Shown here: piece by piece, positions 1 through 5,643 of the stretch
How positions within the stretch are numbered: position 1 is the first letter of the stretch
Layout: each line of letters begins with the position of its first letter
From: Ferruginibacter sp.
GTDB lineage: Bacteria; Bacteroidota; Bacteroidia; Chitinophagales; Chitinophagaceae
Assembly (NCBI GenBank): GCA_025362765.1
Contig: JANYFI010000613.1
Coordinates: 1-6,338, forward strand
Length of the DNA: 6,338 nt
Reading direction: 5' to 3'
Program-made: the position numbers and the translations under genes
The notes under the pieces: generated by a model
What the model was told of the DNA's origin: nothing
The model's input: the letters and a program-made list of their open reading frames with translations, nothing else
Databases searched by the model: none

Positions 1-932
1 GTAGTGGTTACTTTATACCAATCCGCCGTATCCCGGGTATTGTTGTAATAATATCCAACATGGCCAGCCGCGCCGCCATTCAATGGAAGCGTAAGCGCTG
101 AATTCCGGCCGCCATTCGGCTCAGCATCCGTAACAACCGGAGGTAATATCAGGCTATCTGAAATGGTATAGTTGGCAAACTCACTGGTAGAATAAGGTTG
201 CACTTTCACATAATAAGTACCCAGAGCCAACCCATCTGTAGTGATAATACCTGATGCAGGACCATTTCCATTAAAAACTTCCGTAAATCCCAACTGGGTA
301 GTGCCATTATTGTCATACAGCGTAACGTTTACGTCTAACGGGTTATTACTGTAAATACTTCCTCTCGCACTGGTAAGGTATACCCGTAACAAGCCGTCGG
401 CGGTAGTGGTTACTTTATACCAATCCGCCGTATCCCGGGTATTGTTGTAATAATATCCAACATGGCCAGCCGCGCCGCCATTCAGTGGAAGGGTAAGCGC
501 TGAATTCCGGCCGCCATTCGGCTCTGCATCCGTAACAACCGGGGGTAATATAAGGCTATCTGAAATAGTGTAGTTGGCAAACTCATTGGAAGAATAAGGT
601 TGCACTTTCATATAATACGTGCCCGGGGCCAGGCCGTCTGTAGTGATAATACCTGATGCAGGACCATTTCCATTAAAAACTTCCGTAAATCCTAGCTGCG
701 TGGTGCCGTCATTGTCATACAGGGTAACATTTACGTCCAGTGGATTGATGCTGTAAATACTTCCCCTGGCGCTGGTGAGATACACCCTTAATAGTCCGTC
801 CGTAGTAGTGGTTACTTTATACCAATCGGCGGTATCCCGAAGATTATTGTAATAATAACCGACATGGCCGGTCGCGCTGTTATTTTGTCTCAACACCAAC
901 GCTGTGGCTTTTGCACCATTGGGCTCCGCATC
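1..932 (-). repeat. 402-bp in-frame tandem repeat (2.3 copies) within the secreted protein gene
   Basis: Units cover 531-932, 129-530 and 1-128 (cut by the window edge), each starting at the DAEPNG codons. The period is exactly 402 bp, or 134 codons, as shown by the same nine-base marker recurring at 1, 403 and 805. The copies at 1-402 and 403-804 agree at roughly nine positions in ten. Bases 1-82 and 403-484 are identical, and a second block of about 50 bases near 238-291 and 640-693 is also identical. The unit at 933-1253 is a diverged relative that lacks about 10 residues after the LTFSTAS stretch, so its spacing is 372 bp. Confidence 0.93.
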
Positions 933-1331
933 AACCGCCAGCGCCGTTGTAAACAGACTATCGGCCAGTGTATAAGCACCAAAATTTGTACTGAACGGCG
1001 TAATTTTTACATGGTAAGTACCAGGAGCAAGGCCGTCTGCAGTTACGGTAACGGTAGAATTGTTATACGACTCCGCCTGGCTACCGAGCATCGTGGTGCC
1101 ATCGTTATCATACAAGGCGATGTAAAGATCGGTTGGTGAAGCAGTTGAAAAAGTAAGGCGAAGTAATCCATCTGAGGTGGTAGTAATATCCCAGACGTCC
1201 GGAGTTGTGCCCGCTAAATTGCCATTAACAGTACTGTTCAATGGAAGTGTTCCTCCCTGCGCAGGAACTACTTTAGAAAATAGCAGCATGGTTGCCGCGA
1301 TTAAAACAACTTGTAAAATTTTAAATTTCAT
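1..1331 (-). CDS. Secreted protein with tandem PPC-like repeats (C-terminus outside the window)
   Basis: The reading frame is open from an ATG at 1329-1331 to the window edge (443 full codons), so the stop is not visible. Residues 1-25 form a signal peptide: MKFK, a hydrophobic stretch (ILQVVLIAATMLLF), then VVPAQ, so the protein should be exported. The rest is a chain of similar units: a degenerate one at about residues 28-133, two full 134-residue units at 134-267 and 268-401, and the start of another from 402. Each full unit starts DAEPNG and continues with ADWYKVTT, DGLLRVYL, VNVTLYDN, DGLAPGTYY and ANYTISDSL. That order (EPN, DWY, a D/N-rich beta turn, then AGTYYV-like and YTL) is the pattern of PPC-type beta-sandwich domains, common in secreted peptidases and surface proteins. 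No catalytic domain is visible; one could follow downstream, as could a type IX secretion signal. Function beyond export and probable extracellular binding or spacing is unknown. Confidence 0.9.
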   Translation of the reverse strand, partial: MKFKILQVVLIAATMLLFSKVVPAQGGTLPLNSTVNGNLAGTTPDVWDITTTSDGLLRLTFSTASPTDLYIALYDNDGTTMLGSQAESYNNSTVTVTADGLAPGTYHVKITPFSTNFGAYTLADSLFTTALAVDAEPNGAKATALVLRQNNSATGHVGYYYNNLRDTADWYKVTTTTDGLLRVYLTSARGSIYSINPLDVNVTLYDNDGTTQLGFTEVFNGNGPASGIITTDGLAPGTYYMKVQPYSSNEFANYTISDSLILPPVVTDAEPNGGRNSALTLPLNGGAAGHVGYYYNNTRDTADWYKVTTTADGLLRVYLTSARGSIYSNNPLDVNVTLYDNNGTTQLGFTEVFNGNGPASGIITTDGLALGTYYVKVQPYSTSEFANYTISDSLILPPVVTDAEPNGGRNSALTLPLNGGAAGHVGYYYNNTRDTADWYKVTT

Positions 1332-1716
1332 AATTAGTAATTAAATAATAAAAAATAGAGTGAAAGCAAGTACACAGCGGTTCTCACCGGTTGGTTAAAT
1401 AGGACAGCATAATAAAAATGTCAGGTTAAAAAAAACCGAAAACTGGTGTTAGAAAGGACTGGAGTGTGAATTTTACAAAGGGTGATAACAGTAACGAATC
1501 AATTATTTTCACCGGAAACAAAAACAAGGCGAATAAGGTAAGCACTATTTCATTTAAAAGTGGTGGATAGTAAACAGGCCGGGCATAACGGCTGACTAAT
1601 CTTAAAAAGAAACAGCACAATTTTTATCATCAGGCTGTTCCTTTCAACTACTCTATCTGAAATCAATACTTTAAGGTAGCACGGCGTGGTATTTTTTTAT
1701 GACCTGATTATGCAAG

Positions 1717-1748
1717 CCGTGCCTCATTCTTGACAAGGCAGGTTTTTT
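1717..1748 (+). terminator. Terminator-like hairpin in the upstream region of the kinase gene
   Basis: CC 1717-1718 plus TGCCT 1720-1724 can pair with AGGCAGG 1736-1742, with a single bulged G at 1719 and an 11-base loop. Six Ts follow directly (1743-1748). The element ends 72 bases before the kinase start. It may end a transcript coming from upstream or act as an attenuator. A competing pairing (GCACGGC 1679-1685 with GCCGTGC 1716-1722) would use part of the same left arm. The stem is short, so confidence is moderate. Confidence 0.4.
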
Positions 1749-1750
1749 AC

Positions 1751-1793
1751 TTGACGAAAGAAATGATAACCGTTTTATTTTGCCGTTAATTTG
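1751..1793 (+). promoter_or_regulatory. Possible promoter / regulator site before the kinase gene
   Basis: A TTG at 1751-1753 is followed 22 bases later by TATTTTG (1776-1782), and a second near-match TAATTTG lies at 1787-1793. Both -7-like strings are one base short of the Bacteroidota TAnnTTTG consensus. The string CCGTT occurs twice here (1770-1774 and 1783-1787), 13 bases apart. It resembles the core of LytTR half-sites (GTT preceded by C), but the usual spacing of such half-sites is about 21 bases, so this is only suggestive of autoregulation. Confidence 0.2.
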
Positions 1794-1820
1794 TAAAGCA
1801 ATAATTGCAGCTAATTTAAA

Positions 1821-2894
1821 ATGACTGTTTTGATACAATGGATGATAAAATATAAAGTACTGCATGTTGTACTGTGGGTAGTTGTTTCCTTTTTTTTTAT
1901 GGGAATTGATTATGATGACAGTGCTTCATTTGTATCGCAATTATTAAGTACCATGGTGGCAACCAGTCTTTCTGTGCCGGCCTGTTATTTTGCTGCTTAC
2001 AGGCTTACACCGCGTTTTCTTTACAAAAAACAAATAGGAAAATTTGTAGGCGCCCTTTTGCTGCTGATAACACTGAATACCATCTTCTCTTACCTAATCA
2101 CGTTGTCTGTATATCACCTGCTGACAGGCTTGCCTATGTTCAGGTCAGTAAAATATGTGAGGTACATCTGCTTTGTGATATTTTACTACAATGTAATGCT
2201 GATCTCTATCAGTTGTGTCGCTAAAATCATCGCTGACAGATACAATATGGAACAGCGGCTGCTGGAAGTGGAAAAAGAAAGAATAAGTACGGAGCTCAAT
2301 TTTTTGCGCTCGCAGATCAACCCGCATTTTTTGTTCAACATAATGAACACCATTTATTTCCAGATTGATAAGGGAAATACGCAGGCAAGGGCTTCGGTGG
2401 AAAAATTATCAGAGATGCTGCGCTACCAGTTGTATGAATGCACTACTGATAAAATTGACATTGCCAAAGAAACGGACTATATTCAAAACTATATCACCAT
2501 GCAGTCGCTGCGGATGGAACAGGGCACCGATATACAACTGGCAATGGATGATACTTTGTCAGGCTTTTTTATAGCGCCGTTGTTGTTGCTGCCGGTGATA
2601 GAAAACGCTTTTAAACACATTTCGAATGACCGTGACGCGGCGAAAAATAAAATTCATATTTCCATGCGGCATCACGATAATGAAGCTTTACTGGTAAATG
2701 TGTGTAATACTTTTGATACCGCCGCCAAAGAACAACACCTGCTGCAGTCCGGTGGCCTCGGCATGCAAAACCTACAGCGACGACTTGCGTTAATTTACCC
2801 AGGGCGGCATGAGTTTTCCGTGCAAAAAAAAGACAACATTTTTGAAACTATTTTAAAAATAACGTATCATGATCCATTGCCTGGTAGTAGATGA
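1821..2894 (+). CDS. Sensor histidine kinase of the LytS/YehU (His_kinase) family
   Basis: A 357-residue inner-membrane sensor kinase that should autophosphorylate and pass phosphate to the LytTR regulator encoded next. The first 138 residues hold about four hydrophobic segments (roughly 12-28, 40-60, 74-100, 115-138), with little outside the membrane, so the signal is probably read in or near the membrane. A short coiled linker (EQRLLEVEKERISTELNFL) leads into the His_kinase motif QINPHFLFN at 165-173, whose His169 is the expected phosphorylation site. The ATP-binding part shows the N-box PVIENAFKH (258-266, Asn262) and the G-box GGLGMQNLQRRL (311-322). This layout and length are typical of Bacteroidota LytS-like kinases. 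The ATG at 1821 is used because hydrophobic sequence begins right after it; no ribosome site is visible, which is normal here. The gene's end overlaps the next gene by 26 nt. The ligand is unknown. Confidence 0.95.
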   Translation: MTVLIQWMIKYKVLHVVLWVVVSFFFMGIDYDDSASFVSQLLSTMVATSLSVPACYFAAYRLTPRFLYKKQIGKFVGALLLLITLNTIFSYLITLSVYHLLTGLPMFRSVKYVRYICFVIFYYNVMLISISCVAKIIADRYNMEQRLLEVEKERISTELNFLRSQINPHFLFNIMNTIYFQIDKGNTQARASVEKLSEMLRYQLYECTTDKIDIAKETDYIQNYITMQSLRMEQGTDIQLAMDDTLSGFFIAPLLLLPVIENAFKHISNDRDAAKNKIHISMRHHDNEALLVNVCNTFDTAAKEQHLLQSGGLGMQNLQRRLALIYPGRHEFSVQKKDNIFETILKITYHDPLPGSR

Positions 2895-3576
2895 TGAACC
2901 CATTGCCCGCAACGGCTTGATGGAACATATCCGGCAGATTGATTTTCTACAGCCGGTAGCGGAATGTAAATCGGCCATAGAAGCCGCGGGCTGGCTGGAA
3001 AAAAAACAGATAGACCTTATTTTTTTAGACATACAAATGCCCAAGCTAACGGGCATAGATTTTGTAAAAAACGCCCCTGTGCTGCCAGTGGTAATTTTTA
3101 CCACCGCCTACCCTGAATACGCCATTGAAGGCTATGAGCTGAATGTGCTGGATTATTTACTAAAGCCCATCAGCTTTAACCGGTTTTTAAAAGCGGCCCT
3201 AAAAGCCAGGGAATTTCTTGGCATAAAGGCAAGGCACGACGTTGCGGCTTCAGAAGATTTTTTCTTTATCAAAAGCAACCAGAAGATTGAAAAAATAGTG
3301 ATGGCGGAAGTGTTGTATGTGGAAGGCATGTCGAACTATGTGATCATCCACACGGCGCAAAAAAAATACATCGCCTATCTCACGTTTAAAGGCATCGAAG
3401 ATAAGCTGCCGCGGCATTTGTTTATCCGTATCCACAAATCTTTTCTCGTATCCGTCAACGCCATTCAATCCATTGATGCCAACGAAGTGCGGCTGGGCAA
3501 ACTATTACTGCCCCTCAGCAAAAACTACCGCGAAGAAGTGATGAATAAAATTGGAGAACGGTTCTTTAAGCGGTAG
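2869..3576 (+). CDS. LytTR-family response regulator (REC + LytTR)
   Basis: A 235-residue cytoplasmic DNA-binding response regulator, the partner of the preceding kinase. The receiver domain spans about residues 1-117: acidic pair Asp8/Asp9 (LVVDDE), phosphorylation site Asp54 (IFLDIQMP), the TT at 78-79 (IFTTAYPEYA) and Lys99 in LLKPI, so all key residues are present. After a short linker the LytTR DNA-binding domain covers about 130-233, with the family signatures FFFIKSNQKIEKI, VLYVEGMSNYVIIHT, FIRIHKSFLVS and LPLSKNYREEV. The ATG at 2869 lies inside the end of the kinase gene (26-nt overlap), which implies one operon and probable translational coupling. LytTR proteins bind paired direct repeats upstream of their targets. 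The target genes cannot be told from this window; the divergently transcribed repeat protein is one candidate. Confidence 0.96.
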   Translation: MIHCLVVDDEPIARNGLMEHIRQIDFLQPVAECKSAIEAAGWLEKKQIDLIFLDIQMPKLTGIDFVKNAPVLPVVIFTTAYPEYAIEGYELNVLDYLLKPISFNRFLKAALKAREFLGIKARHDVAASEDFFFIKSNQKIEKIVMAEVLYVEGMSNYVIIHTAQKKYIAYLTFKGIEDKLPRHLFIRIHKSFLVSVNAIQSIDANEVRLGKLLLPLSKNYREEVMNKIGERFFKR

Positions 3577-3578
3577 AA

Positions 3579-3719
3579 ATGGAAAGGTTTTGGCAAGACT
3601 ATTTTTCCCGGATAACCAATAACCCGTATGTAGCAAAACATGTACTATCCTGTTTTCTGAGGCGAAATAAAAACAGTCCCGCCATGTGTGCGGATATTGA
3701 CCGTAAATACAAAGCCTGA
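3579..3719 (+). CDS. Possible small protein directly after the LytTR gene (46 aa)
   Basis: An ATG starts two bases after the regulator's stop codon and opens a 46-codon frame beginning MERFWQDYFSRITNNPYVAK and ending DRKYKA. The position is what one would expect of a short last gene in the operon, and the composition is charged and protein-like. Against it, the second half (from 3645) lies antisense over the 3' end of the broken minus-strand gene at 3645-4064, so its open frame may be a by-product of that gene. No family is recognised, there is no membrane segment and no visible ribosome site. It is listed so that it can be tested, not as a firm gene. Confidence 0.22.
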   Translation: MERFWQDYFSRITNNPYVAKHVLSCFLRRNKNSPAMCADIDRKYKA

Positions 3720-4064
3720 TTTAACTTTTAAGTAATGTGTAAACGCAGTATTCCATGCGTGCAAGGTATCCTGTTTGCCGCTTATAGTCAACATTTCCTC
3801 ATTAATTGTGATAGTGATTTTACTGCTGTCTGCTGTTGTTGAAACTTTATCTGCCCGACTATCTTTTTAGGCAAATAATACCGAAATCAAGATAAAAGAA
3901 AATCACAAGCTTTTGCGCATCATTAAGCCCGTTGACAGATTTGGCTAAACCATGAAGCTGTTTTTTAAAAGTGCGGTAACTTTTTGGGGCTCATTAATTT
4001 TGATCTGGCAAAAAGCCGTCACCAAAAAAAATAATAACACCATCATTCCAACTATTTTTTTCAT
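3645..4064 (-). pseudogene. Broken gene for a small secreted protein, two apparent compensating frameshifts
   Basis: An ATG at 4062-4064 opens with a clear export signal, MKKIVGMMVLLFFLVTAFCQ, then IKINEPQKVTALL. The frame then hits stops. One base added at the A6 run (3961-3966, read as T6 on plus) joins a second frame reading KKQLHGLAKSVNGLNDAQK and VIFFYLDFGIICL. A shift back at the A5 run (3864-3868) joins the first frame again, which reads KDSRADKVSTTADSSKITIT, INEEMLTISGKQDTLHAWN and so on to a TAG at 3645-3647. The mended product is about 139 residues, a plausible size for a small periplasmic or surface protein; Cys19 might be a lipid anchor, but the lipobox is poor. Left as is, the starting frame has three stops in about 30 codons. 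The family is not recognised. The gene converges on the LytTR gene. Sequencing errors in homopolymers could imitate this, in which case the gene is intact. Confidence 0.6.
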
Positions 4065-4535
4065 ACGTGTTGATTTTGGTGGGTTATATTTATTTAAATT
4101 TATATGCTAAATCTGCAACGAATGTGAGACAAAAGCTCGTGATTTTACTATTAAAAAAAAGGCTACGTGCACAAATACCTCATCATTGTTTGTAAAAACC
4201 CGCAACGTAAAAAGTACTTTAAAGTAATAGCGCCATTTACACAGAAGGCTATTGAACGGTTTACATCAAATTGTAGTAGTCAATAAATAATTTCCCCATA
4301 CCAAATGTTAAAAAACGGATATGCGTATTTTTTACGTAAACTTCCTTCTGCCGGTTTGAGTAATTACGCTACATCCCGTAATTAATGAACGATATAAATA
4401 GCGTAATGCTGCTCTTGTACAGGAATAATAAGTGTTGCACCTTTACATCAGAAAGTAACAGTTGAAAAACCAATACAATCTGATCCAATAATCCAATTAA
4501 AACAAGAATCGAATTCCTCTGAAAACGCGAAATTC
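4065..4535. other. Gene-free A/T-rich stretch (about 470 bp)
   Basis: No frame on either strand gives a convincing protein. The best is a GTG-started 39-residue frame at 4167-4286 (VHKYLIIVCKNPQRKK...), preceded in frame by a stop at 4152-4154 and unlike anything I know. A minus-strand frame between roughly 4370 and 4533 is open for about 54 codons but has no usable start and is just hydrophobic from T-richness. The promoter of the broken gene at 3645-4064 should lie around 4065-4130, where the minus strand carries TAAATTTA, a weak -7-like string. A promoter for the candidate RNA at 4536-4831 would lie further right in this stretch. Confidence 0.5.
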
Positions 4536-4703
4536 AATATCCTGAAACTATGCCTTCAAAAAGCGATGATGTTTCAAAAAACCGAAAACCCAATATCCGG
4601 GTCTATGCTGTAACAAGCGATGATGATCCAAAAACCGATTAACCAATATCCTTGCCTATGCTGTAACAAGCGATGATGGCGCAAAGACCAACAACTGAAA
4701 CCC
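4536..4703. repeat. Three degenerate tandem repeats of 53-59 bp
   Basis: Copies at 4536-4591, 4592-4644 and 4645-4703 all begin AATATCC, continue with a variable base or two, then a core close to CTATGCTGTAACAAGCGATG and a tail close to CAAAAACCGAAAACCC. Copies two and three share an identical 23-base core (4603-4625 and 4656-4678, spacing 53). Copy one is more diverged. A half copy may precede them (about 4506-4535). The period is not a multiple of three throughout and the frames contain stops, so this is not a coding repeat. Confidence 0.75.
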
Positions 4704-4756
4704 AGACAACTCGCTTAAACGATTTTCTGGAGCGGTAGCCCGCAAAAATCCTGAAC

Positions 4757-4772
4757 GTTGGCTTCGGCTGAC
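4757..4772 (+). other. UUCG tetraloop hairpin
   Basis: Six-base-pair stem GTTGGC / GCTGAC (two G-U pairs in RNA on the plus strand) closed by C(TTCG)G. This loop type is typical of stable RNA hairpins and supports transcription of this strand ahead of the terminator 13 bases further on. Confidence 0.6.
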
Positions 4773-4785
4773 ACACAACATCTTA

Positions 4786-4831
4786 CTTCCACAGACTATG
4801 AAAAACTAGTAGCTGTGGAAGTTTTTTATTT
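4786..4831 (+). terminator. Rho-independent terminator
   Basis: A perfect nine-base stem CTTCCACAG (4786-4794) / CTGTGGAAG (4813-4821), extended inward by ACTA 4795-4798 with TAGT 4807-4810 across a two-base bulge (AG 4811-4812), is followed by TTTTTTATTTT (4822-4832). The T-run on the plus side gives the direction. No intact gene precedes it within 1 kb on this strand, which makes its owner an open question. Confidence 0.8.
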
Positions 4832-5003
4832 TCTAATTCTCAACCCCGTGAAATTTTTATCATTGCCGACCGGCATATTCGCCTGACGATAAATTACTAA
4901 GGTCTATGCTATGTCCGCAATGAAATAATATTACACACTTCATACAATCAACAGGCGGTTTACATTGAACATTCATTAATAGTCCTGGTTTTGCTTTAAT
5001 TAT

Positions 5004-5206
5004 ATGCAAAATAAAAAACAGGATATCCAGGTAGCAGTAGATGCCATCGTTTTTGGGTATGCTAAAACCGATGGAGTCTCCGTATTGTTGATTGAAAGAA
5101 AATACGAACCGTTCAAAAATAGCTGGGAGGTTTCGTATTGGAAAGCGAATCTCTCGAGGCTGCGGTAAGAGCAGCTATCAATTTGCATCAGCAACTGCTA
5201 TTTTAG
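5004..5206 (+). pseudogene. Nudix-family gene remnant with an internal deletion
   Basis: The ATG at 5004 begins MQNKKQDIQVAVDAIVFGY, then VSVLLIERKYEPFKNSW (to residue 41). This is the standard front half of Bacteroidota Nudix proteins of the NrtR/AraR-like or ADP-ribose pyrophosphatase type. Family members continue W-A-L-P-G-G-F-V. Here the TGG at 5124-5126 runs straight into GGAGGT in another frame, as if about 10 bases coding for ALP were lost. The new frame reads GGFVLESESLEAAVRAA (from 5126) and stops at TAG 5204-5206. The Nudix box starts well (G..., ESLE..A..R) but REL and the two catalytic glutamates are replaced by AAINLHQQL, so the similarity ends around 5170. The C-terminal half is absent. 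Without the mend, translation ends after 54 residues at TAA 5166-5168. The product cannot be functional. Intact relatives hydrolyse nucleoside diphosphate derivatives or sense sugars as repressors. Confidence 0.75.
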
Positions 5207-5245
5207 TTATACCACATACCAAATCCCGTATCCCTCCCATAATTT

Positions 5246-5359
5246 ATGGCACTTCCAGTTTATCAATTATCCTTTCAATTGCACAAAATCATCAAAAGGT
5301 TCAAAATATATAACGCAACGCCAATGCAAAAAATTACATATGCTTGTTTTTGCTGTTAA
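5246..5359 (+). pseudogene. Possible N-terminal fragment of a four-helix-bundle (Avd-like) protein
   Basis: An ATG at 5246 opens a 37-codon frame starting MALPVYQLSFQLHKIIKRF and ending at TAA 5357-5359. The first 19 or so residues recall the conserved start of bacterial four-helix-bundle proteins related to Avd and to the 23S rRNA intervening-sequence protein (L-P-V/I-Y-K-x-x-Y-x-L-L-...-K-F). After that the sequence turns unrelated (YNATPMQKITYACFCC). Full-length members have about 110-125 residues, so this would be a stump. In other Bacteroidota these small proteins are common orphans, and some serve diversity-generating retroelements, but no reverse transcriptase or template repeat is visible here. 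The match is short and made from memory, so it could be chance. Confidence 0.3.
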
Positions 5360-5643
5360 AATACAGTATATTGTGCATTAAACTGATACGTGCAGAAAAA
5401 CAGGTATTGCCTACAGGTATCTCAGCTTTAAAAACAACTCCTCTGTTCATTACAGATCATCCGCAATTAATAAAATGATAGCTGATCCTGTCAGTTATCT
5501 CATACTACATATCGAATGCACCACCTGATTTAAGCAGCAATCTTAGCAAGTGTAATTGCAGGATGGTAACAACGAGGTAATTTCAATATATTAACTGTTA
5601 TAAGTGGCCCAAAAATTGATTTGATACACTTTAAAAGAATTTT
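5360..5643. other. Intergenic region before the receiver protein
   Basis: No gene is supported. One plus-strand frame reads AEKQVLPTGISALKTTPLF and ITDHPQLIK before a double stop near 5475, and a shifted frame continues MIADPVSYLILHIECTT to about 5530. Together these could be another decayed gene, but no family is recognised. A hairpin GATAGCTGA 5477-5485 / TCAGTTATC 5491-5499 with a five-base loop is visible. It is followed by A/T-rich sequence only when read on the minus strand. The promoter of the gene at 5644 should lie near 5580-5640, but no clear consensus is seen. Confidence 0.4.

Larger units (their letters stand above)
1332..1820. other. Divergent intergenic region (489 bp)
   Basis: This gap separates the minus-strand repeat protein from the plus-strand kinase gene and must carry both promoters. 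Short hydrophobic open frames on the minus strand (1426-1620 and 1671-1865) look like products of T-rich sequence: they have no protein-like composition or ribosome site, and the second one overlaps the start of the kinase gene. Apart from the hairpins at 1679-1748 and weak promoter-like strings noted separately, I see nothing recognisable. No good match to the Bacteroidota promoter pattern (TTG, about 20 bases, TAnnTTTG) was found for the minus-strand gene. Confidence 0.6.
4536..4831 (+). ncRNA. Candidate structured small RNA (repeats, UUCG hairpin, terminator)
   Basis: No gene lies in this stretch, yet it ends in a strong plus-strand terminator (4786-4831), so some transcript should be stopped there. 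Just before it, GTTGGC 4757-4762 and GCTGAC 4767-4772 pair around a TTCG loop, giving the very stable C(UUCG)G tetraloop in RNA. A smaller stem GCGG 4732-4735 / CCGC 4740-4743 sits upstream. The three tandem repeats form the 5' part. The 5' end is not defined and no promoter is recognised, so the left limit is arbitrary. It does not resemble tmRNA, RNase P RNA, SRP RNA or any riboswitch I can name. The alternatives are a decayed gene that kept its terminator, or a leader that regulates the former gene at 5004. Confidence 0.35.

Noticed and set aside
864..1139. Plus-strand open frame of 91 codons
   Set aside because: It is antisense to the repeat-protein gene, which has a signal peptide and clear domain repeats. 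The plus-strand product is arginine- and cysteine-rich and without features.
1426..1865. Two minus-strand 64-codon frames in the divergent intergenic region
   Set aside because: The first is only hydrophobic from T-rich sequence; the second overlaps the start of the kinase gene. Neither has a plausible ribosome site or family.
4167..4286. GTG-started 39-codon frame (VHKYLIIVCKNPQRKK...)
   Set aside because: It is short, preceded by a stop just upstream, has no recognised family and no ribosome site. It could be a remnant, but this cannot be supported.
4370..4533. Minus-strand frame open for about 54 codons
   Set aside because: It has no start codon except at its very end and a leucine/isoleucine-rich composition expected from T-rich DNA.
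4603..4678. Two identical 23-base cores separated by 30 bases, recalling a CRISPR array
   Set aside because: The sequence between the cores also repeats (AATATCC and CAAAAACCG strings), the third copy is diverged, and no cas gene is present. It is a simple tandem repeat.
5092..5313. Plus-strand 73-codon open frame
   Set aside because: It is a different frame across the Nudix remnant and the fragment after it. The Nudix similarity lies in the other two frames.
5477..5499. Hairpin with nine-pair stem considered as a terminator
   Set aside because: A T-rich tail exists only on the minus strand, where no gene lies upstream of it. On the plus strand there is no T-run.
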